64,000 nt of DNA from Chitinophagaceae bacterium (lineage in GTDB: Bacteria; Bacteroidota; Bacteroidia; Chitinophagales; Chitinophagaceae): assembly GCA_016713085.1 (NCBI GenBank), contig JADJPV010000001.1:558001-622000 (forward strand), given 5' to 3'. Made by a program: the position numbers and the translations under genes. Below are positions 25,098 through 35,628 of this stretch, piece after piece (within the stretch, counting starts at the first letter, position 1; every line of letters starts with the position of its first letter). The notes under the pieces were generated by a model that had not been told where the DNA came from, ran no database searches, and was given only the letters and a program-made list of their open reading frames with translations.

Positions 25098-25143
25098 TCT
25101 CGACTTCGCTCGAACTTCTTTAACCCTTCGACTTCGCTCAGGG
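25098..25143. repeat. Right pair of palindromic repeats (R1, R2), inverse of the left pair
   Basis: R1 (25098-25113, TCTCGACTTCGCTCGA) is the reverse complement of the L2 core with one mismatch. R2 (25124-25143, CCCTTCGACTTCGCTCAGGG) is the reverse complement of the L1 core with one mismatch. The order L1-L2-gene-R1-R2 therefore forms a nested inverted repeat. Confidence 0.7.
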
Positions 25144-25161
25144 TAAAAAAAAACCTTCCCG

Positions 25162-25169
25162 TATCTTTG
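25162..25169 (+). promoter_or_regulatory. -7 box TATCTTTG of purK
   Basis: An exact TAnnTTTG match five bases before the purK ATG, implying a very short or absent 5' leader. The -33 position falls at the edge of repeat R2, so the repeat may have replaced native upstream sequence. Confidence 0.6.
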
Positions 25170-25174
25170 AGCCC

Positions 25175-26317
25175 ATGAAACGTATCGGCATCCTCGGCGG
25201 CGGACAATTAGGAAGAATGTTATTACAATCTGCAGCCAACTATCCCGTAGAAACTTTTGTATTGGAAAATGATGAGCAATGCCCTGCTGCACATCTCTGT
25301 CATCATTTTACCAAAGGCGACATCAAAGATTTTGAAACCGTTTATGCTTTTGGTAAGGGATTGGATGCACTTACTATAGAAATTGAAAGTGTGAATGTGG
25401 AAGCACTGGAAAAACTGGAAGCAGAAGGAGTAAGCATCTTCCCAAAACCATCTGCGCTCCGCATCATTAAAAATAAAATTGAACAGAAGAAATTCTATCA
25501 GCATCACCAGATTCCAACATCAGAATTTGTGATTACAGAAAACAAAGAGGAACTGAAAGCATTGGCTTCCTTTCTGCCTGCTGCACACAAATTAGGAATG
25601 GGCGGATATGACGGACGTGGTGTAGAATTACTGAAGACCGAAGCTGACTTTGAAAAAGGGTTTGATGCTCCTGCCGTGCTGGAAAAATTAGTCGCCATTC
25701 AAAAGGAAATTGCCATGATCGTGGCAGTTGGAACTGATGGCCAAACAACCATGTACCCGCCTGCTGAAATGATCTTTGATCCCATTTTGAATTTGCTGGA
25801 TTACCAGGTATCGCCTGCCGAGCTTCCGGAAAAAACCTTCTGGAAAGTGGAAGCCATTGCCATGGCTGTTGTTCGCAACCTCAACTCTCCGGGTTTATTT
25901 GCCGTGGAATTATTTGTGAATAAAGAAGGAGATGTGCTGGTAAACGAAACAGCACCCCGTGTACACAACAGCGGCCATCACAGCATTGAAGGCAATTTTT
26001 CCTCACAATTTGATATGCTTTGGCGAATTATGCTGGGTTATCCTCTCGGATGCACAGATCCCATTATGCCAGCAGTTATTTTAAATATTGTTGGCGAAGA
26101 AGGCTTCAGCGGTCCGGCCTATTACGAAGGGCTTGAAGAAGTGCTGAAGATGGAGAACGCTTTTGTGCATCTCTATGGAAAAGCTCAAACAAAACCCGGC
26201 AGGAAAATGGGGCATGTAACTGTTCTTGGAAAAGACAGAGCGGGGCTTACTTACAATGCCAACCGCATTAAACATATGCTCAAAGCAAAGAGCAATAAGA
26301 TTCTTCAACCGGGCTAG
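25175..26317 (+). CDS. purK: 5-(carboxyamino)imidazole ribonucleotide synthase
   Basis: An ATP-grasp enzyme converting AIR, bicarbonate and ATP to N5-CAIR in purine synthesis. The 380-residue length is normal. Landmarks are KRIGILGGGQLGRMLLQSA, TIEIESVNVEALEKL, KMGGYDGRG-like KLGMGGYDGRGVELL, FAVELFVNKEGDVLVNETAPRVHNSGHHSIEG and SQFDMLWR. Its partner purE is 6.3 kb downstream on the same strand, separated by an RND efflux operon, so the usual purEK adjacency is broken here. Confidence 0.96.
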   Translation: MKRIGILGGGQLGRMLLQSAANYPVETFVLENDEQCPAAHLCHHFTKGDIKDFETVYAFGKGLDALTIEIESVNVEALEKLEAEGVSIFPKPSALRIIKNKIEQKKFYQHHQIPTSEFVITENKEELKALASFLPAAHKLGMGGYDGRGVELLKTEADFEKGFDAPAVLEKLVAIQKEIAMIVAVGTDGQTTMYPPAEMIFDPILNLLDYQVSPAELPEKTFWKVEAIAMAVVRNLNSPGLFAVELFVNKEGDVLVNETAPRVHNSGHHSIEGNFSSQFDMLWRIMLGYPLGCTDPIMPAVILNIVGEEGFSGPAYYEGLEEVLKMENAFVHLYGKAQTKPGRKMGHVTVLGKDRAGLTYNANRIKHMLKAKSNKILQPG

Positions 26318-26474
26318 CATTTAATCCAAACCTGAAAAAACAGAACCCTTCTGCTGAGACAATTGCTGCAATAATTACCTGATGCAGGTAACAATGAGCT
26401 AATTTTACCATTCATCCAATGCTATTCTATCCAAAAAAGTTCATTCCTTACCTTTAGCCAATCTATACTTTAAC

Positions 26475-27517
26475 ATGAGAAGAATACAATTCATTGCAGC
26501 GACTATCCTACTCTTAGCGGTTAGCTGCAAAGAGAAAAAAATCAATCCGCACCAGCCCAAAGCGGCAGACAGCAGGGCCCCATGACAGTCCTTGGTTATA
26601 TCGTAAAAACGGGTTCGGTTAGTGAGCCTATACAGTTGCCCGGTTCATTATTACCGATGGAAGAAACAGAAATTCATACGGAAGTAAGTGGCCGTGTTGT
26701 TGGGCTGTATATAAATGAAGGTGCTTCCGTTAGCAAAGGATCACTATTGATAAAATTATTTGATGGTGATTTGCAGGCACAACTGAAAAAACTGGAAGTG
26801 CAGTTGCAGATTGCTCAGAAAACAGAAGAACGTAATAACGAATTGCTGAAGCTGAACGGTATCAGTCAGCAGGATTATGATCTCAGCTTTTTACAGGTAA
26901 GCAATATCAAAGCTGATATTGAACTGATGAAAACCAATATTTCAAAAACAGAAATCCGTGCACCATTCAGAGGTAAGATTGGTTTCAGGAATATTTCAAC
27001 AGGCGCATATGTAACTCCCGCAACAATCATTACAAGTATACGCCAGGTAAATTTATTGAAACTGCAATTCAGTGTTCCGGAAAAATACAGCGCTAAAATT
27101 AAGCTTGGACAAATGATTGGCTTTTCAACCGATGGCAGCAATCGAAAATTCTTAGCAAAGGTATATGCCACTGAATCAACAGTAAGTGAAACAACCCGTG
27201 GAATGAACGTACGCTGTTATGTGCAGCAGGGCGATGCATCATTAGTTGCCGGAGCTTTTGCAAAAGTAGACATGGATTTTGCACGCAACGATAATGCAAT
27301 CCTTGTTCCATCGCAGGCTATCTTACCGCAGGCAAGAGGTAAAAAACTGATCCTATATAAAGATGGTATTGCCAAATTTGTTGATGTACAAACCGGCATC
27401 CGTGATTCAGCAAGAATAGAAATTTTAAGCGGAGTTACTCCCGGAGATACCATCGTTACAACAGGGTTACTTGGCTTAAGACCTGAAGCTAAAATCAAAC
27501 TTTCAAAAGTGCAATAA
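26475..27517 (+). CDS. RND efflux periplasmic adaptor subunit (one-base frameshift)
   Basis: A membrane-fusion protein linking the inner membrane pump to the outer membrane channel. A lipoprotein-like signal (MRRIQFIAATILLLAVSC) is followed by a short linker; one missing C in the run 26578-26581 breaks the frame. The body has the biotinyl-lipoyl half motif EVSGRVVGLYINEGASVSKGSLL, a short alpha-hairpin (LKKLEVQLQIAQKTEERNNELL), TEIRAPFRGKIGFRNISTGAYV and the beta-barrel/MP domains (VPSQAILPQARGKKLILY). About 347 residues. First gene of the efflux operon, 3 nt before the pump gene. Confidence 0.9.
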
Positions 27518-27520
27518 GTT

Positions 27521-30500
27521 ATGACGATTTCAGAACTGAGTTTGAAGAGGCATGTACTTGCAATTGTGATGAACATCATGATTGTGCTGTTTGGCGTTAT
27601 TGGTTTCAGGTTTTTAGGTGTAAGAGATTACCCGGCCATTGATCCGCCCAATATCAGTGTACGCACTTCATACCCGGGTGCCAATGCAGATGTAATTGAA
27701 TCGCAGATTACTGAACCATTGGAAAAAGCTGTGAATGGTATTGCAGGTGTAAAAAACATCACTTCATCCAGCAGCCAGGGAAGCAGCAATATTAATGTTG
27801 AGTTTGAATTAGGCTATAACCTCGAAGAAGCAGCGAATGATGTTAGAGATAAAGTATCACAGGCAGTACGTTCACTTCCTTCCGATCTGGATGCACCACC
27901 GGTTGTAACCAAAGCTGATGCAAGCAGTGATCCTATTATTTCCATGACCGTTCAGAGTGAAAGCCGCAATCCATTACAGGTTACTGAATATGCTACTAAT
28001 AGTTTGCTTGAAAGAATTCAAACCATTCCGGGTGTAAGTACAGTAAATATTTGGGGCGAAAAAATACGCCATGCGTATCTGGTTTAAACCGGAAAAATTA
28101 CTGGCCTATAACTTAACGGCAAAAGATGTACAGAATGCTTTATTGCGTGAAAATATTGAATTGCCCTCCGGAAAAATTTCAGGTAACACAACAGAATTAA
28201 CAGTAAGGACTTTGGACGTTTATCTACTGAAGAAGATTTCAATAACCTCATCATAAAAAATATTGGCGGCAGGGATATTAAAGTCAATGATATTGGACAG
28301 GCCATCCTTGGGCCGGAAAATGAAGAAAGTGTGCTAAAAGAAAGTGGAGTTCCCATGATTGGGCTTGCCATTGTTCCTCAGCCCGGAAGTAATTATGTAG
28401 CCATTGCCAATGAGTTTTATAAACGTTACGAACAGATCAAAAAAGATGTCCCGTCTGATATCAAACTTGCCATAGGCATGGACCAGACACGCTTTGTAAC
28501 GAAATCCATTTCAGAAGTAGAAGAAACACTGATCCTTTCCATCGGGCTTGTTGTACTCATCATCTTTTTATTTTTCAGGGACTGGATTGTTGCAATACGT
28601 CCCTTGATAGACATTCCTGTTTCACTGGTAGCAGCTTTCTTTATCATGTACCTGGCAGGTTTCACTATTAATGTATTAACCCTGCTTGCAGTTGTACTTG
28701 CAACCGGTTTGGTGGTGGATGATGGTATTGTGGTAACAGAAAATATTTTCAAGAAAATGGAACAGGGCATGGATAAGTACAAAGCCGCCCGTGAAGGTTC
28801 AAAAGAAATTTATTTCGCTGTTATTGCAACATCTATCACATTGGCAGTTGTATTTCTTCCCATTGTTTTCTTAGAAGGATTTGTGGGAAGATTATTCCGT
28901 GAATTTGGTATTGTAGTAGCGGGAGCTGTGTTGGTTTCTGCTTTTGTATCGCTCACACTTACTCCTGTACTGAACGTTTACTTAACACGTAAGGGTGGTA
29001 TGAAACATGGATGGTTTTACACGGTGACAGAACCATTCTTCAGTGGAATGGAAAAAGGATATAACCGGTTACTGCATTCCTTCATGAAAATAAGATGGTT
29101 TGCCTTTGTTATAGTTTTTGCCTGTTTTGCACTCATTTATTTTATTGGCGGAGGCTTACAAAGTGAGCTGGCACCAATGGAAGACAGAAGTCAGTTCCGT
29201 TTACAGATAAGTGCACCTGAAGGAACCAGTTTTGATGCAATGGATAAATATGTTGATCAGCTGACCAATCTTGTGATAGACAGTGTTCCTGAAGCAAGGA
29301 CTTTGATCTCAGTAACTGCACCGGGCTTTTCAGGTTCGGGGTCTGTTAACAGTGGTTTCGTTCGTGCTGCATTGGTCGACCCAAGCGACAGAGTCCGTTC
29401 GCAACAGCAAATCGTTGACGTCATCAGCCGTAACCTTCCACGCTTCAATGAAGGAAGGGCATTCGCTATACAGGAGCAAACAATCTCTGTTAACAGGCGT
29501 GGTGGTTTACCTGTGCAGTTTGTATTACAGAATAATAATTTCGATAAACTCAAAGCGATTCTTCCTAAATTTTTAGAAGAAGCAAATAAAAATCCAACGT
29601 TTTCAGGTGTGGATGCTGATCTGAAATTTAATAAGCCTGAATTACGCATCAACATTGACCGTTTAAAAGCAAGTGAACTCGGCGTTAGTGTAACAGATAT
29701 TTCTGAAATGATGCAATTGTCATTGAGCAACCGTCGTCTTGGTTATTTTATCAAAGAAGGAAAACAGTACCAGGTAATCGGACAGGTGTTGCGTGATGAC
29801 CGTGATGATCCAACCGATCTGAAAAATTTATTCGTACGTTCTTCCACAGGGCAGATGATTTCCATTGATCAGTTTGTAAGTTTTACGGAAGAAACCACTC
29901 CCCCAACTTTGTACCACTTCAACCGTTACAAAGCAGCCACAGTAAGCGCAGGTTTGGCACCTGGCAAAACCAATTGGTGATGGTATTGAAGAGATGAATG
30001 TCATTGCTAAGAAATTGCTGGATGAAACATTTACTACTGCATTATCAGGCAACTCAAGAGACTTTGCTGAAAGTTCAGGCAATACTTATTTTGCTTTTGG
30101 CTTAGCATTGATTTTAATTTTTCTTGTACTGGCCGCACAGTTTGAAAGTTTTATTGATCCGTTGGTGATCATGTTTACTGTTCCGCTGGCGATTGCAGGA
30201 GCTGTATTCTCATTGTGGTTATTCGATCAAACAATTAATATCTTTTCACAGATAGGAATGATCATGCTCATTGGGCTTGTTACAAAAAATGGCATCCTGA
30301 TTGTTGAATTTGCCAATCAGAAAAAACATGCAGGCATGTTAAAAAAACCTGCTGTAATTGAAGCGGCAACCATGCGTCTCCGTCCTATCTTAATGACAAG
30401 CCTGGCCATGAGCCTTGGTGCATTGCCGCTGGCATTATCATTAGGCGCTGCATCAACCAGCCGTATTCCTTTAGGTGTTGTAATTGTAGGTGGAATTTTA

Positions 30501-30617
30501 TTTTCCCTGGTATTAACGCTGTTTGTAATTCCGGCGATGTATTCCTTCCTGTCATCTAAAAAAATTAAAGTGAATGAAGAAGAAACTAAAACTGTTATCT
30601 CTGGTCTGTCTGATTAA
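27521..30617 (+). CDS. RND family efflux pump, AcrB/MexB-like inner membrane transporter (three frameshifts)
   Basis: A proton-driven tripartite drug/metabolite exporter of the HAE1 type, about 1030 residues when repaired. Seen are the N-terminal TISELSLKRHVLAIVMNIMI, DPPNISVRTSYPGANADVIE, the TM4 charge-relay ATGLVVDDGIVVTENI (two Asp), SITLAVVFLPIVFLEGFVGRLFREF and the C-terminal half LILIFLVLAAQFESFIDP and GLVTKNGILIVEFAN. The frame breaks at ~28052 (A run), ~28213 (missing G) and ~29970 (extra A). Each is a single base and each junction restores conserved sequence. It overlaps the downstream channel gene by 44 nt. Confidence 0.92.
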
Positions 30618-31887
30618 TATTGCCGGCTTTTCGCAGATGCCTGTTAAGCTTTCTGTAGAAGAAGCTATACAGATTGCTGTAGAGAAGAACTTTGATGTAG
30701 TGATTGAAAAGAATGCACAACAGATAGGTAAGATCAATAATAACTGGGGCAATGCAGGAGCATATCCTGCAATTGGCATTAACAGCACGCTAAGTATTGC
30801 ATCGAATAACCTGGAACAGAAATTATCAAACGGAACAACCATTCAACGTAACGGTGCTATTCTCCGTAATATTAATGCCGGGTTTGCTGTAAGCTGGCGC
30901 ATTTTTGACGGCATGCGGATGTTTGCCACAAAAAAACGTTTAGAAGAACTGGAAACAATTGGTGAACTCACTTTTCGCAGACAAATAAATGCAACTGTAT
31001 TTGATGTGATTGCTGCATATTACCAGATTGTACAACTCAACCAGCAAAAGAAAGCCTTTCAGGAAACCGTTAAATTTTTCGAAGCACGTAAACAGATTGC
31101 TGAAAGCCGTTTCACCATTGGCACTGCACCAAAAACAGATTTTCTTCAGGCACAGGTTGATCTCAATCAGCAAAAAGCAAGTTTACTTTCTATTGAAAAC
31201 AGTGTTCGTGTTGCAAAAGCAAACTTCAATAATCTGTTATCAAGAACACCTGAAACGGCATTTGATGTACAGGAAGTTATTCAGCCCGATGCAACAATCA
31301 GCTTTGCTTCTCTTCAGCAAAAATCACAAACAGATAACTATGATCTTTTACTGGCGCAAAGCAGCCTGTCTGTTTTAGTACAGCAAAAAAGAGAAATTAT
31401 TTCTCAACGGCTTCCCTCAGTAACACTAAATGGTAACTATAATTTTGCACAAAGTAAAAATGATGCAGGCTTTACATTATCGAACCGAAACATTGGCCCT
31501 AATGGAAATATTGGTGTAGCTATTCCCATCTTTCAGGGAGGCAATATTAGGCGGCAGGAAAGAGTTGCAGATATTAATATCAAAAATCAACAGATCGTTA
31601 TTGATCAGTTGAAGAACCAGGTAAGCACAAGTTTAGTCAGTGCTTATTATAATTTTCAGAATGCAGTGAATCTTGTTGAACTGGAAAAAAGCACTTTGCT
31701 GCTTATTCAGGAAAACAATGTAATTGCTACTGAGCGTTTCAGGAAATTAGCCATTACATCCTTAGAATTAAGACAGGTACAGATTGATTATATCAATGGT
31801 CAAACCCGCTACATCAACGCACTCTATATGGCAAAACTGGCTGAAGCAGAAATGAAATTGCTGGCTGGGGATTTGAGCAGACTATAA
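30574..31887 (+). CDS. TolC-family outer membrane efflux channel
   Basis: A 437-residue outer membrane factor with signal peptide (KLKLLSLVCLINIAGFSQ) and the duplicated coiled-coil layout: VKLSVEEAIQIAVEKNFDV, then RRQINATVFDVIAAYYQIVQLNQQKKAF, IGTAPKTDFLQAQVDLNQQKASL and the second repeat QERVADINIKNQQIVIDQL, then VSTSLVSAYYNFQNAVNLVELEKST. It completes the tripartite efflux system encoded immediately upstream. Confidence 0.93.
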   Translation: MKKKLKLLSLVCLINIAGFSQMPVKLSVEEAIQIAVEKNFDVVIEKNAQQIGKINNNWGNAGAYPAIGINSTLSIASNNLEQKLSNGTTIQRNGAILRNINAGFAVSWRIFDGMRMFATKKRLEELETIGELTFRRQINATVFDVIAAYYQIVQLNQQKKAFQETVKFFEARKQIAESRFTIGTAPKTDFLQAQVDLNQQKASLLSIENSVRVAKANFNNLLSRTPETAFDVQEVIQPDATISFASLQQKSQTDNYDLLLAQSSLSVLVQQKREIISQRLPSVTLNGNYNFAQSKNDAGFTLSNRNIGPNGNIGVAIPIFQGGNIRRQERVADINIKNQQIVIDQLKNQVSTSLVSAYYNFQNAVNLVELEKSTLLLIQENNVIATERFRKLAITSLELRQVQIDYINGQTRYINALYMAKLAEAEMKLLAGDLSRL

Positions 31888-32488
31888 TGAGAAAAATGAA
31901 GTCTTCTTTAGTATATATTACAATACTATTCACTTCCTTTATTTCTTGCAGTGATAAGCATGGTGAATATTCTCAAAATGAAGACAGAGTTGACTATACA
32001 AATTATAAAAAGAAAAACTTTGACAGCACAGTAATCAAAATAGAGAAAGATCTTGATAGCAGTTTAACCTACGATGAAGAATTACTATATCTCCCCGATT
32101 TTGTTGATCTATACAAGCATGACTCTATCTATCTGGACGATGCTATTCAATCCTTAACAAGAGAAAAATTAACAGGATGGAAAATGTACATTGCATATTA
32201 TGCAATGCAAAATTTAGACATCAATGACTATCTGAAATATTGCAAAACCTATATTGATCTATTTGACCAAGGTAAAATTAATGAAGCCTGGGTAGAAGCA
32301 GCTGTGATGCCTCACTTTTTGAAATACCGGATCATTGCAAAAATTATAAAAATCCGCAAGTAAAAGAATTGCTGACTAATTTAATTGAAAACAGGAAAAT
32401 CTCAGAACAATTCAGATCAGAATTAAAGGAAATTCGATCTGGAGAAATGATAAAAGGAATGGAGAAGGATGATTATAATATGCGGTAA
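31887..32488 (+). CDS. Lipoprotein of unknown function (one-base frameshift)
   Basis: It begins with a lipoprotein signal, MKSSLVYITILFTSFISC, with lipobox cysteine, and overlaps the channel gene stop by one base. The mature part is acidic and helical (DSSLTYDEELLYLPDFVDLYK, LTREKLTGWKMYIAYYAMQNLDI). The frame stops early at 32363, but one extra A in the run near 32340 lets it continue with QVKELLTNLIENRKISEQF to TAA at 32488, about 200 residues. No known domain recognised. Possibly an accessory to the efflux system by position only. Confidence 0.65.
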
Positions 32489-32568
32489 GGAATGCGCTTT
32501 TAAGACACGTAATTTTTGTATAGTTTTTTTCCTGCCTTTAGTTTTGTTTCTTTGTATCAAATTGAAAT

Positions 32569-33084
32569 ATGGCAACTCCAATGATCGGTATTATTATGGG
32601 CAGCGACAGCGACTTACCTGTTATGCAGCCTGCAGCAGAAATTTTAAAGGAATTCGGAATCAGTTTTGAATTAACCGTAGTATCTGCTCACCGTACTCCT
32701 TTACGTATGGTTGAATATGCACAAACCGCTAAAGACAGAGGGTTGAAAGTAATTATTGCAGGAGCAGGCGGAGCAGCACATTTGCCGGGCATGATTGCCA
32801 GTGTTACCACTTTGCCTGTAATTGGTGTCCCAGTAAAGTCATCCAACTCCATTGATGGATGGGATTCTGTTCTTTCTATTTTACAAATGCCTAATGGCGT
32901 GCCTGTTGCTACTGTTGCGTTGAATGCAGCAAAAAATGCAGGCATCCTTGCTGCAGAAATCATCGGCACATTTGATGAAACCGTATCGCAAAAAATTGCA
33001 GCTTATAAAACGAATATGAATGCAGAAGTGATTGCCAAGGTTGATAAGCTGAAAAATGAAGGCTGGGAAAATAAGTTTGATTAA
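32569..33084 (+). CDS. purE: 5-(carboxyamino)imidazole ribonucleotide mutase
   Basis: Converts N5-CAIR (the PurK product) to CAIR. 171 residues, class I PurE: IGIIMGSDSDLPVMQPAAEIL, the conserved VVSAHRTP, AGAGGAAHLPGMIASVTTLPVIGVPV, DSVLSILQMPNGVPVATVALNAAKNAGILAAEI. Monocistronic appearance. The preceding 80 nt are A/T-rich with a TTTCTTTG box but no clear terminator. Confidence 0.97.
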   Translation: MATPMIGIIMGSDSDLPVMQPAAEILKEFGISFELTVVSAHRTPLRMVEYAQTAKDRGLKVIIAGAGGAAHLPGMIASVTTLPVIGVPVKSSNSIDGWDSVLSILQMPNGVPVATVALNAAKNAGILAAEIIGTFDETVSQKIAAYKTNMNAEVIAKVDKLKNEGWENKFD

Positions 33085-33109
33085 TCTTCTATCGTACCCT
33101 GAATTAATC

Positions 33110-34710
33110 TCAGTCTACATTTAATACTACAAATTCCTGCTCGGTAGTAAGTGAATGACTGTAAAGTTCTGCAATAAATTCTTTACCATAAGTTGCATAA
33201 AAGCTGAGAAAACTTTCCTTTCGTTCCTGCAGACCGGTACCACCTGCAAATAACTGTTGCCTGATGTGCCGTATCTGCTGCTGTTGCTCTGTGAATTTTC
33301 TTTTCTCTGCACGGAGTAATTTCTTTTCAAGTTCCTGCAGCCGGTACAATGCTTTTGTTTTTAATGCGTCCACATGTTGAGACAATGTGCTGTCAATAGC
33401 TTCTGCCTGTTGTTTCAATGCCGTATATAATTCTTCTGCCTGTGTAAATGCTCCGTTGAGTTTTATTTTTTTACCTGCTTCCCTGTTTACCAAAAGGTTC
33501 ATCAATTCCTGTTCAGGTAAAAAGAAATCTGCCATTGTAAAACCAAGTTTGCTGATCTTCTTGTTCCATTGCTCTTCAGCAACAAGAAATGAATTACGTA
33601 AGATCAACACAGGGAAAGGAACTTTATAATTTTCAAAGACTGTTTTCAGTTCAAGCCAGTAAGCCAGTTCACCACCACCGCCAATGAAAGCGATGTTAGG
33701 TAATATTGTTTCCTGGTACAATCCACGCAGTATCACATTGGGGCTGAAACGATCCGGATGTTCTTTTAATTCTTTGAGCATTTCCTCTTTAGAAAACTGA
33801 ATCGTACTGTTGGCAACAGCAAAACCATCGCCCTTTGCTTCAATCCGTTCACGCAGGTCTTCATCAAAATAAAACAAATTGATCTCTCTCCCACCTGCCT
33901 GTACTTTATAATGCTTTTCTAATTCCACTGTTGTCTGTTCAACCAGCTTTGCTGAACGGTGATTCAATAATTCATCTTCAAATACGGGCAGCATCAGTTG
34001 TTTTAATTTTTTGCATCTGCAATCAGCACAATCAATCCGTTTTGAGCAAAGAGAAAATTTACAAATGCAAAGGTTGCGTCCTGTATCCGTGTCTTTTCTT
34101 TATAACAGTTTCGTAAAGCATCCACAATTTCCTTTCCATGAGGCTGCACCAATAACTGACCACTGATTTCTTCAATCAGTTTTGTAACATTCTTATCAAT
34201 AATCATTCTGCCAAATGCTCCGCTTTGTTCTGTAGCCCACTGATACTTTATACTGTTGATGGTGAAATGACTCAGCTCTTCAAAATCAGCATCTTCACTT
34301 CCCATATAATAAACAGGAACAAAATTATTTTCAGGGGATTGCAGTTTTAATTCAGCAGCAAGCTTAACAGCATGCAGAATTTTATAAATAAAATAGAGAG
34401 GACCGGTGAATAAATTGGGTTGATGTGCAGTGGTAACGGTAAATGTATTTTCTTTCAGCAGCAGCTCAAGATTCTGTTTCACTTCATCAGATACGGGCAC
34501 GGCTTCGTATTGTTTCTTCAAATAATCAACCAGCACTTTCCTGTTTGTTGAAAATCCTTTTCTGTCGGCAATTGCTTTTTTAATTCCATCCAGATCAGGA
34601 CGGTGAGAATAGAATGCACGTAACTGAGGAGAATCATCCAGATAATCCAGAACAAGTTTTGAGAATGCCCCTGTTTGCTGATAGTTTAATCGTTGTGCAG
34701 TTCCGTTCAT
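33110..34710 (-). CDS. bshC: Bacillithiol synthase, cysteine-adding enzyme (one-base frameshift)
   Basis: The final step of bacillithiol synthesis adds Cys to GlcN-malate. The N-terminal domain has LVLDYLDDSPQLRAFY, FTVTTAHQPNLFTGPLYFIYKILHAV, FVPVYYMGSEDADFEELSHF. The second half has FSPNVILRGLYQETILPNIAFIGGGGELAYWLELKTVF, VPFPVLILRNSFL and a coiled-coil (LYRLQELEKKLLRAEKRK). The frame breaks in the A run near 34010; adding one A gives DAKKLKQLMLPVFEDELL. The reconstructed ~533 residues is normal for BshC. No bshA or bshB is in the window. Confidence 0.93.
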
Positions 34711-34775
34711 ACGTTTTGTAAAAATAGCGACATTCGGTGTGACGGAAATACCGTTTGCAAAGTTTTCACATTCTT

Positions 34776-35609
34776 TTACTTCAGTTCATAAGCAACTACT
34801 GAATTTTTCCAGAAAGTGGGAACATATACGATCCGCTTCGCAGCGTCATAACCAATATCAGCAGAGTTGATTTTTTGCTCACGGCCATCCAGCAATACCT
34901 GTTTTGTGCCATTTGCGCTTACGTAATACACAACACCACCCCAAGTTGATACAATAAACTCATTCGCAGTTATATTTTCAATACCATCTGTACCGCCTTC
35001 CATTCCTTCAGCAATTTTGGTAAGACTCTTATCTTTTTCCATCCGGTACATTGTTCCTGCATCCAGCACATACAATATTCCTTTGTGCCTCAATACACCA
35101 TTGGGGCCTTTCAGTTTATTGCTGTCTAACAAAACAACCGGGGTATTGTTTTCGATCTCGTATACTTTTCTTCCTCTTGAATCAGAAACGTATACAACAC
35201 CATTGTGATCGACCGACACATCGTTTAATCCTACAGCATCTTTTACAGCAATCCGTTCAATAATTTCTCCCTTTACAATATCAATCACCACCACCTCAGT
35301 AAGATCTGCTACATATAATTTGTTTTTAAACAGTCCCATTCCTTTCGGTGCGTTTAAACCCGTCACCCAATCAACAGCAATAATTTTTCCATCTAATCCA
35401 ACTTTGCCAACAGAACCTTTTCCATCCTTTCCCCATGGTTCTTTGCCATCAATATTGGTAACATACAATACCTTATTCTTTCCATCAAAGAAAACTGATT
35501 CGGGAACTTTCAGCGTTGAATCTGTTTCCCACAACTTTACCAATTGATGTTGTGCCTGTGATACAACAAGAACAAACAACAAAATACTTGTGATGAAATA
35601 CTTTTTCAT
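34776..35609 (-). CDS. Exported SMP-30/NHL-type beta-propeller protein
   Basis: The signal peptide (KKYFITSILLFVLVVSQAQ) fixes the start at 35609. The mature ~258 residues are a six-bladed propeller of the SMP-30/gluconolactonase-like type: VPESVFFDGKNKVLYVTNIDG, APKGMGLFKNKLYVADLTEV, LNDVSVDHNGVVYVSDSRG and KGPNGVLRHKGILYVLDAG repeat the same strand pattern. SMP-30 relatives include sugar lactonases, but export and missing clear metal-ligand spacing make an enzymatic role uncertain. It is the last gene of the hydroxyproline/arabinoside operon, 19 nt after the FAD enzyme. Confidence 0.75.
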   Translation of the reverse strand: MKKYFITSILLFVLVVSQAQHQLVKLWETDSTLKVPESVFFDGKNKVLYVTNIDGKEPWGKDGKGSVGKVGLDGKIIAVDWVTGLNAPKGMGLFKNKLYVADLTEVVVIDIVKGEIIERIAVKDAVGLNDVSVDHNGVVYVSDSRGRKVYEIENNTPVVLLDSNKLKGPNGVLRHKGILYVLDAGTMYRMEKDKSLTKIAEGMEGGTDGIENITANEFIVSTWGGVVYYVSANGTKQVLLDGREQKINSADIGYDAAKRIVYVPTFWKNSVVAYELK

Positions 35610-35628
35610 GTGACAGGTTTTTATATGA

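Noticed and set aside
34776..35609. Confident annotation as L-arabinolactonase or gluconolactonase
   Set aside because: The protein is exported and the metal-ligand pattern is not clear; only the propeller fold can be supported.
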